A DNA stretch of 12,999 nt from Nephromyces sp. MM_2019 (Eukaryota > Apicomplexa > Aconoidasida > Nephromycida), in NCBI GenBank assembly GCA_015657535.1, contig JADHZB010001224.1, positions 4,591-17,589 on the forward strand, read 5' to 3'. The notes beneath the pieces are model-generated. The model did no database searches and was not told the origin of the DNA. It saw only the letters and a list, made by a program, of their open reading frames with translations. This document shows positions 7,711-12,999 of this stretch, piece after piece; position 1 is the first letter of the stretch, and each line of letters begins with the position of its first letter. Made by a program: the position numbers and the translations under genes.

Positions 7711-7926
7711 CCCTGCCATATTTCACGTTTGTATTAAAAATATTTCGCCTTGTAAAGCTCCTCAGTAACCATTTCAAGATGGACGTATAAATGTATTTCA
7801 GGTACTTTCTTTTACCTGGATTAACACTAACTTCAGTTATTCAAAGTAACTTGTATTCAAATTCTTTTTATTGCCGTTGTGAAACGCATTCTTAAGCATT
7901 TCTGGAACTTGCAGAGATCAACATGA
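7711..7926 (+). CDS. Terminal two exons of a hydrophobic/basic protein
   Basis: Exons 7711-7784 and 7837-7926 with a 52-nt intron that has the clearest branch point in the window: CACTAAC eight bases before the TTCAG end, GTATAA donor. The first acceptor is GCGTCTCTCTAG after a pyrimidine tract. Frame is preserved (LPYFTFVLKIFRLVKLLS, HFKMD | LFKVTCIQILFIAVVKR, ending NLQRST and TGA). The product would be a string of amphipathic or membrane helices with lysines and arginines. Upstream exons were not found in phase; a GTAGGT donor near 7654 is possible. The start is therefore unknown. Family not recognised. Confidence 0.35.
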
Positions 7927-8701
7927 AATTTTTGCCTCTTTTCGGCAAAGCCACCTGAGATTCGCTTCAAATCATGCCAGGATTTGTAGGAAAAGAGTGT
8001 TCGAGCAGACGGTTTTTTACCGCGGATGGGTCTTTTTCTTACTGAGTTTTACTCCCAAACTCTTTCTTTTTGGAAATTTAACCTTATAGGTTACTCTTGT
8101 GAATCTTTTGGTAGTTTGTCTAAACTCTTTTTGACCGGAAGGCATTTCAGAGTAACTGAAAAAAGTATATCAGGTAAGCTATAATGATGAGGAAGCTGTA
8201 GAAAAAGCAAGTAAGCGCATAGACTGACAGTATAGTTTTTGTTGTAGAGATCAAGCAATTGATATTCACTGAAATAAGCATCAATTGTATACAAATTGCA
8301 GTTCAAATTAAATTTCTAGGCATCAAAAAGAACCCTAGATGCTTTTATATAAGTTGAAATCGCTAATCAGGTAAGCGGCTTATGCAGTTGCAAAGGGCTT
8401 GCTTCATTCATACTAGAGACGCAGTTTTGGGTGGTTTTCATCTCTTCCGTTTTTTGAAAAACAGGGTTTTTCATTGCCGCAAACTGCAGTCCTTGAGGTC
8501 ATTTTTGGAAGAAATTTCACGCTGAATAAACCCGAGTGAGCATTAAGAAAAGAGTGACCGTACATGACACTTTTTCTAAAAAGCCAAATGTACTATAGAA
8601 AAAAACGGACAGTACCAACTTTTGTAACTGAAAAGTCCGCTAAAAAGATGTATTTTTAATGGTGGGTTAACAGGGAATGCGTTTGCCTGTGGCGTTGTGC
8701 A
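7927..8701. other. Unassigned, with scattered splice-like sites
   Basis: Two strong plus-strand donors, ATCAGGTAAGC at 8168-8178 and 8366-8376, occur without convincing exons. On the minus strand a frame from 8161 to about 8022 follows a TACTTTTTTCAG acceptor (EMPSGQKEFRQTTKRF, ending KKKTHPR-stop), but it is lysine-rich because the opposite strand is T-rich. A 71-codon minus-strand frame at 8091-8306 overlaps it. None is called. Confidence 0.3.
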
Positions 8702-8718
8702 CGCAGTGACTCACTGCG
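8702..8718. promoter_or_regulatory. Perfect 17-nt palindrome with TGACTCA core
   Basis: CGCAGTGACTCACTGCG is an exact inverted repeat with 8-bp arms around a central C. Its core TGACTCA is the classical bZIP (AP-1/Gcn4) binding site. Function here is inferred only; no gene start is assigned next to it. Confidence 0.4.
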
Positions 8719-9515
8719 ATGCTTTCTGCTTCGTAAATGCAAGTATTATCTCTGCTTGAGACCGATATACTAATGTCCCTTGGCAAATATATTTTCCGCA
8801 AAAGAACCCACACAAAAATGGAGATTTAAAAACTAAAAGGAGCTATGGTTGTATAGCTAAGCATAGCAAAGATGCATCTGTACAGCAACATGAGAGAATT
8901 TAAAAAATGCTGGTTTCCGCAAAACAACTTGTGCCTAAGAAACTTCAAGGGTCCAAGTTTCTGGCACAAAACCAAGAAGAGAAGGATGATGCTGCATTAT
9001 CAGTGCTTCCATGAACAGCACCAAATGAGAAAAAAAATTCATAGCTACTACAAAAAACCTCTCATCTGGATGTGTGATCAGTATCATCAATATAGATTTC
9101 ACGTCCAGTGATGAAATTTCGTCGGGTACTAGGGTAAGGTATTTTCACAATTTAAGAGGGAGGCGTAGCGTCAATCGAAATATAAACAAAATACATATGA
9201 GTTTTTGCTTCTGTACTCGCCAACTTTATAAATTCATTTGCAGAATTTATATCCTGAGCTCAGCGCGAGTCTTTGAATACAAAAAGAGTATGAAAAAGGT
9301 GGGAATACTCTGTTTTGATGATTCACTTTTATCATGCTTCTATGCATAATCGATATAACTTGAAGGACTCTCTTTATCTATTTTCCTTGTATTACTGCTA
9401 GTTTCATCGCTTTAATACTAGTAATTTCTCCCGTTACACGTTGTAATTTCTGCAAAGCAGCAAGAGTCATGAAGCTTTATCCCGCGAAGAATTCCTTAAA
9501 GGAAAAAAACGGAGC
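8719..9515. other. Unassigned region with short open frames
   Basis: Open frames of 79 and 91 codons exist on the plus strand (8872-9111, 9074-9349). A 36-codon ATG frame at 8908-9018 (MLVSAKQLVPKKLQ and on) looks more protein-like than the 79-codon frame that overlaps it. Stops recur at chance frequency beyond it and no exon chain could be built. Confidence 0.3.
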
Positions 9516-9548
9516 GTCAGTTTCTTTTCTTTGAGAAAAAAAACTGAC
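9516..9548. repeat. Strong 33-nt hairpin
   Basis: GTCAGTTTCTTTTCT pairs with the GAAAAAAAACTGAC arm (about 14-15 bp, one mismatch) around a tiny loop. It is the longest inverted repeat I noticed outside the simple repeats. It is preceded by a purine-rich stretch and not inside any called exon. Confidence 0.6.
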
Positions 9549-9718
9549 CCTCTAACCAGTATGCTTTAGAAATCGTAAGGGAAATGTAGTAAGCAATAAC
9601 TTTAGTAACAAGGATGAGCCGCCAGAAAATGTTGAGTAGTTGGGCATAATGGTGAGGCCAACGACACCTTCTCAACTATCTCAAAATTTTGTAAGTTTCA
9701 CTGAAAAATGCAAGGTTA
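9549..9718. other. No feature seen
   Basis: AT-rich spacer between the hairpin and the end of the minus-strand exon pair. Nothing supportable was found. Confidence 0.4.
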
Positions 9719-9973
9719 TTACTGTAATTGCAAGGCTGCTGGAGCATCAAAGGCTGCTTTGCAAGAAAAACTCGAATTTTCGCTGTTTTTCACGCGGTTC
9801 TGCAGAGAAATAAGAGATTGGGGAATATTAAGAGGTAAAAGCAATTTACGACTGACTTTCCAGCTTAAGATACTTCTTCATACTTGTAATGCGGTTCGCT
9901 TGATTTGGCTGGGTTGGATTTGTTTCACTGTCGTCTTTTCAAGTACTTTAGGACGTTTTTGGCCATTAGATTG
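9719..9973 (-). CDS. Last two exons of an unrecognised minus-strand gene
   Basis: Exons 9973-9884 and 9799-9719 in phase 0, separated by an 84-nt intron. The first acceptor is TTCCTCTTTACACAG and the second CTCTTATTTCTCTGCAG, both excellent; the donor is CAA|GTATGA. The peptide is basic and polar: QSNGQKRPKVLEKTTVKQ, IQPSQIKRTALQ, then NRVKNSENSSFSCKAAF, DAPAALQLQ and TAA. It has no membrane segment and looks disordered. All glutamines are CAA/CAG. A plus-strand 100-codon frame (9708-10010) overlaps, but it lacks comparable splice support and is taken as the shadow. The upstream exon is not found; the gene model to the right ends at 10067, so a start between 9974 and 10067 is needed, or the two belong to one gene. 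Confidence 0.4.
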
Positions 9974-10066
9974 CTGTGTAAAGAGGAATAACAGGAATCT
10001 CGCTGGCTGATGTTGCAATGTCTTGCAAAACGCTAATGAAATTACTATTCATTTCGCAAGTCAGTA

Positions 10067-10628
10067 TTAGCGGCAGCAAACTCGCGTGGTTTTCCAAGAA
10101 ATTAAAATGATGTAAGCAAGTGGCAGCAAAACTTGCGCGTTTAGCATCATTTCGTGGTAATTCCCTCCTAGAGGCACTCCAAAAGAAACGTTTTCCATGA
10201 GAAATATACCCTTAACCTAGATTAAGAGAAGCTCTCTGAGAAGGACACACACACATGTAATCCAACGCCCTTACCTTCAGCCAAGCACTCCTATAGAAGC
10301 ACGCACATACACACATTCAATCCAACAACTTTACTCTACCTCTCAATAGCTACCCTAATCAGTCTCAATTCCTCGTCTTCTGACTCGATGAAACACTACG
10401 CGATTGCAATCCCAGCACAGAAGTCCCAATAGGCACACACACATCCCTGCTGTTCCCGACAAACCTTTCAGAATACTTATACACAGAAGGTATCAACCAA
10501 TAGACTGACTCACTGTTTCTCACGCGACGTACGCTATCATCCTTACTGGCATGTGCTGCCACCCTGCTAAAATCTGCACCCAATACACTTGCGGAAATTT
10601 TCCCAGGAAAGCTTTGTGGCTTCTTCAT
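10067..10628 (-). CDS. Complete five-exon gene model, 125 aa, C-terminal membrane helix
   Basis: Exons on the minus strand are 10628-10443, 10395-10340, 10290-10275, 10235-10217 and 10167-10067. ATG to TAA stays in frame across introns of 47, 49, 39 and 49 nt. Exon 1 reads MKKPQSFPGKISASVLGADF, then SRVAAHASKDDSVRR and ESVYWLIPSVYKYSERFVG. Exons 2-4 give ESEDEELRLIRVAIE, R-SAWLK and RASLNL. The last exon contains an apolar segment, VLLPLAYIILISW, so a tail anchor is possible. Exons 3 and 4 are only 16 and 19 nt. The TG tracts lie inside introns 2 and 3. Donors are GTGTGT, GTAGAG, GTAAGG and GTTAAG; acceptors are GCGTAG, TTCTATAG, CTTCTCAG and CCTCTAG. Exon 1 is the firmest. The final exon is also open in a second frame (RELPRNDAKRASFAATCLHH), so the C-terminus is uncertain. 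Family not recognised. Confidence 0.45.
10236..10339 (-). repeat. Two adjacent introns sharing a GTTGGATT...TGTGTG motif
   Basis: Introns 10339-10291 and 10274-10236 flank a 16-nt exon. Both contain GTTGGATT, two variable bases, ATGTGTGT, more TG, then CTTCT and an AG end. Similarity is confined to the introns. Confidence 0.6.
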
Positions 10629-10782
10629 TCGCACACGCACTGCCAACATCAAAACGCAGCACGCACACAAGGAAAAGTCTCAAATGCTGACGCCTGTAAT
10701 TTAACTGCGTTTCATCCCGTAAGAATTGGTATCTTCACTTGACGTGCACACACGACCATACAGTCTGAAGCAATATCGCCAA

Positions 10783-11070
10783 TTATTCCATAAAAGGCTT
10801 AAATTTAACAGGTGAGAGATGAGAATTTAAAGGATAAATATTTGGATAATAGTAGTTATTCTTTGTTTTCTTCTCCATCTTATTCTTGTTTTTTCTTCTC
10901 CATCTTATTCTTGTTTTTTCTTCTCCATCATCTTCTACATCTCCTCCTTTTTCTTCTTCATCTCCTTCTCCCCCTCCGCCTCCTCCCCCTCTTTCATCTG
11001 CTAAGTTATTAAGCTCCCTCCTCTTGCTTCCCTCCCTGTCATGTTCACGACACCACTTTCTTATCTGCTG
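10783..11070 (-). CDS. Open frame encoding an acidic, glycine-rich stretch
   Basis: A 95-codon open frame without ATG at its left, starting after a GGCAATTAG acceptor. It reads QQIRKWCREHDREGSKRR, ELNNLADERGGGGGGEGDEE, then Asp/Glu/Lys repeats, and ends PVKFKPFME-stop. If coding, it is an exon with an N-terminal polar part and a disordered acidic middle. Half of it is the complement of a pyrimidine-rich simple tract on the plus strand, where long open frames arise easily, so confidence is limited. A short upstream candidate (VEKTRKIKENPSVK, AAA|GTAAGG donor near 11167) is in the same frame. Confidence 0.3.
   Translation of the reverse strand, partial: QQIRKWCREHDREGSKRRELNNLADERGGGGGGGEGDEEEKGGDVEDDGEEKTRIRWRRKNKNKMEKKTKNNYYYPNIYPLNSHLSPVKFKPFME
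10865..10935 (+). repeat. 25-bp tandem repeat in a pyrimidine tract
   Basis: GTTTTTTCTTCTCCATCTTATTCTT-type units occur nearly three times. The surrounding plus strand to about 11040 is mostly C and T. Confidence 0.8.
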
Positions 11071-11350
11071 CTAATTGCCATAGGGAATAACGTATGTACT
11101 CTCCTTTTTTTTCTACTTTTCCTTGGAGAGACTGCTACATTTTCATTTCAGTTTCGTCTGCCTTACTTTTACAGAGGGATTTTCTTTGATTTTTCTGGTT
11201 TTTTCCACAACTTCACATTTTTAGTAGAAAGTTATCGCAGGTAAGACGTTTTGCTTCCTTTATGTTTCTTCTGAGCTACTCTTTCCAAAGAAAGATAAGC
11301 GCGGTAGTAGAGAACTGCCATTTTTTTCAGGTTTTTTTAGTGAAAATGAT

Positions 11351-12133
11351 TCAAGATTGATTTCTGTAGATTGTTATATCAAATTTTACTTGATGTAATA
11401 AAAAGTAGTAAATTTCCAAGAGATGAGGTGGGAAACGCTCTAGTTTTAGCGTTCCTGCGCTAAATACCGTGTTCTCTTGAGTTTCCGATAAATCAGGTGT
11501 AATGATGGAAATCTGTAGGGAAGCCAAGTTTTTCTCGCGGTATAGAGCAAAATGAGAGCGACACACATGAGTCATCAAAAACATCATGAATCCCTTGAAG
11601 ATGCTGGAAAAACTACGCACTTTAGCATAAGAAGTTTTATAGCTACCCATGAAATAAGGAGCAGCTACAGGATCTATAACTGTTAGATATAGAATTGCTT
11701 CTTTAGTAAGACATCCATTATCCTTAGAAATTGCAGATTTTCTGCGCAGGAAACCCTCGTTTTCCCACTTTGGCTGCTAATGGATTGGTGTGTTACAACG
11801 GAATAAAGTTTTGGAATCAGTCTCGAGAGTAAAGCGTAGAATTACAGGAGGATGTCTTCAAGTAGCTCTTATTCTCTACGTTTTGGAGAGTACTTATATC
11901 GTAGTTTCAGCGAGTCTGCATATTTCTCCCAATGATGGGTGTTATTTTGGCTTTTTTAGCAGCTCCTGTTAGTTTTTCAAAGGAAATGAAGAGTACTGTA
12001 TATCAGGAAGAAGACAGCAGCCTCTCATCTGTGAGGATATAAACGGGATTTTTTGAGGAAAATCGTTGATACCCTCTTCTTATGATAATAGAGTTAGAAT
12101 AACTTTACACTGTTCAAATTTAGTGCTAATTCT

Positions 12134-12164
<31 letters not shown>

Positions 12165-12253
12165 GTTTTTTCAGCTTGACGAATCTCTAAATATCCACCT
12201 TTAGAATGATGCCCAAGTAATGCTATACCTCCAGGATCTGTAGTCTCACGCAG
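11351..12253 (-). CDS. Multi-exon gene, including the longest non-repetitive open frame
   Basis: The minus strand is open from 11776 to 11351 (141 codons and stop), far longer than other non-repetitive frames here. It reads QPKWENEGFLRRKSAISKD, EAILYLTVIDPVAAPYFMGS and ends with PPHLLEIYYFLLHQ and more. A phase-0 intron could remove 11620-11513 (GTGCGT..CCCTACAG), and a donor GTAAAA at 11389 may end it earlier. Upstream exon candidates in compatible phase are 12253-12165 (LRETTDPGGIALLGHHSKGG, then YLEIRQAEK and a GTGTGT donor), a small one from about 11986 with a GTACTC donor, 11950-11894 (HHWEKYADSLKLRY, after CTAAC..AAAAAAG) and 11855-11800 (HPPVILRFTLETDSKTLF). The last needs a 23-nt intron to reach 11776. 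Right of 12253 the same frame continues to about 12380 but holds one TGA, so another intron or exon is likely. The plus strand at 12210-12370 is also open. Family not recognised; exon 11776-11390 is the most reliable part. Confidence 0.4.
12137..12164 (-). repeat. (CA)n microsatellite
   Basis: A nearly pure CA run (ACACATACACAC then CA units). On the minus strand it is the TG start of the intron after the exon ending at 12165. On the plus strand it precedes GTTTTTTCAG, which also resembles an acceptor. Confidence 0.9.
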
Positions 12254-12380
12254 CTCTATTCACCGATTGTTTGAAATATATGAATCCCATGGTCTGATTA
12301 GCTCTGCGCACACAATAGGGTTGGCTGCAATAGGATTCTTCACTTCTCCATATTTCAATCTTCCTATAGCCCTACTTTAG

Positions 12381-12560
12381 AGAGGGTGGAGGTTATGAGC
12401 TTCCATCTTCGCTATCTCCACACCCTGCCTTCAATTGTTGCTCTAGCTCCATCATTGTATAAAGTGAAAGATTTTCGCTGTGTCTGTGTGTTCACTTTGG
12501 ACTATAAAAATTCTCTGTATTATAGGAGTGTGGAGTGAATGTTGATTTATTTTTTTGCAG
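12381..12560 (+). promoter_or_regulatory. Probable promoter and 5' leader of the TMEM14-like gene
   Basis: Contains TATA-like GTATAAAG near 12458 and CTATAAAAATTC near 12502. TTGATTTATTTTTTTGCAG at 12542-12560 is a strong acceptor six bases before the ATG, so a 5' UTR intron is likely. The minus-strand gene reads away from here, so the interval may be a shared divergent promoter. Confidence 0.35.
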
Positions 12561-12565
12561 CTAAA

Positions 12566-12802
12566 ATGGGAGGCCTTGCTCATCTGGCTAGCACATCAGG
12601 TGCACTGCTGCTAGGTCTTGGAGGTTTTGCCTACTTTCGCTCACAGTCACTCCCATCGCTAATTGGAGGCGCAGCTTTGGCTTCTATTCATTTGGGATCT
12701 GCTTATCTTCTCAGTAAACCAGATAAGGTAACTCATGGTTGCATCCTTGGAACTACTGCTGGTACTCTGACCTGCCTACTAGGCTTAAGGCGTCTCGCTG
12801 TG
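12566..12802 (+). CDS. TMEM14/FAX-family membrane protein, first coding exon (partial)
   Basis: The 79 codons match the Tmemb_14 pattern: an N-terminal helix (about residues 4-24) ending GGFAYFRSQSLPSLIGGA, which corresponds to the family's G-Y-x(3)-GS-x-PSL-x(2)-G block. A second helix (about 31-49) closes with AYLLSKPDK, and a third (57-74) carries TTAGTLTCLLGLRR. Relatives include vertebrate TMEM14C, an inner mitochondrial membrane protein needed for haem synthesis, and plant FAX proteins that export fatty acids from plastids; which role applies cannot be told. The exon ends GTG|GTGAGT at 12802, and the fourth helix should be in the next exon, outside the window. I chose ATG 12566 because a polypyrimidine acceptor ends at 12560. 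If that site is not used, an in-frame ATG at 12539 would add nine residues. No stop or frameshift is seen. Confidence 0.85.
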
Positions 12803-12999
12803 GTGAGTTTTGCCTTGTGTGCTGCGTTTTTGTGAGAAATATCTGTGGTTTTTGTGTGGGATTTGTTGTTTGATAGGGTGATGTGTGTGCGTTTCATGGG
12901 TGATGCATGTGTGCTCTGCATTATGTATTTTTGTGTGTGTTTCATGGGTGATGCGTGTATGTGCATGTGCATGTTTGTGTTGTGTGTTGTGTGTTGTGT
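12803..12999 (+). repeat. TG-rich first coding-region intron with 48-bp repeat
   Basis: After the GTGAGT donor the sequence becomes TG-rich. GTTTCATGGGTGATGCATGT at 12891-12910 recurs as GTTTCATGGGTGATGCGTGT at 12939-12958, 48 bp later, each preceded by a TGTGTG run. The window ends in GTGTTG repeats before any acceptor. Confidence 0.75.

Noticed and set aside
8872..9349. Overlapping 79- and 91-codon plus-strand ORFs
   Set aside because: Composition is what AT-rich DNA gives by chance, and other overlapping frames look equally good; no splice support.
10443..10628. Resemblance of KISASVLGADFSRVA to the start of ribulose-phosphate 3-epimerase
   Set aside because: The similarity ends after about 14 residues and the following sequence has none of the barrel motifs.
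10812..11074. Plus-strand Ser/Pro/Phe/Leu ORFs
   Set aside because: They are translations of a pyrimidine-rich simple tract with a 25-bp tandem repeat.

Overview
This is nuclear DNA of a eukaryote, probably a unicellular one with intron-dense genes. It is AT-rich, has no bacterial gene layout, and its open frames are short. Apart from the simple repeats, coding sequence appears only when short exons are joined across GT..AG introns of roughly 25-110 nt. The one family recognised with confidence is a TMEM14/FAX-type (Tmemb_14) membrane protein at the right edge. An alveolate or apicomplexan source is possible but cannot be shown. All splice models were read by eye. Most are candidates chosen because frame, splice sites and sometimes a branch-point-like CTAAC/CTAAT agree across several exons.

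Layout. 1-855: minus-strand charged-protein gene running off the left edge, with a CA-rich tandem repeat at the edge. 957-1319: C-terminal part of a second minus-strand gene. 1528-1989: complete four-exon plus-strand gene (92 aa). 2093-2242: intact 49-aa plus-strand ORF. 2419-2926: 12-bp TG minisatellite, faced by an inverted CA arm at 3039-3220. 3536-4063: minus-strand five-exon gene model. 4320-5260: no gene seen. 5262-5499: CA/TA simple repeat. 5497-5760 (minus) and 5902-6119 (plus): divergent exon candidates. 6240-9700: largely unassigned, with a plus-strand two-exon gene end (7711-7926), a 17-nt palindrome (8702-8718) and a strong hairpin (9516-9548). 9719-12253: mostly minus-strand exons, including a complete five-exon, 125-aa model (10067-10628) and the longest non-repetitive open frame of the window (11351-11776). 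12566-12802: first coding exon of the TMEM14-like gene on the plus strand, followed by a TG-rich intron.

The most interesting signal is in the introns. Many carry a TG tract on the sense strand, often close to the 3' splice site, so CA or TG polarity in this window tends to mark the coding strand. Two neighbouring introns of the 1528-1989 gene share sequence at both ends, and two neighbouring introns of the 10067-10628 gene share another motif. This pattern would fit introner-like elements or local intron duplication. The genes have no visible common pathway.
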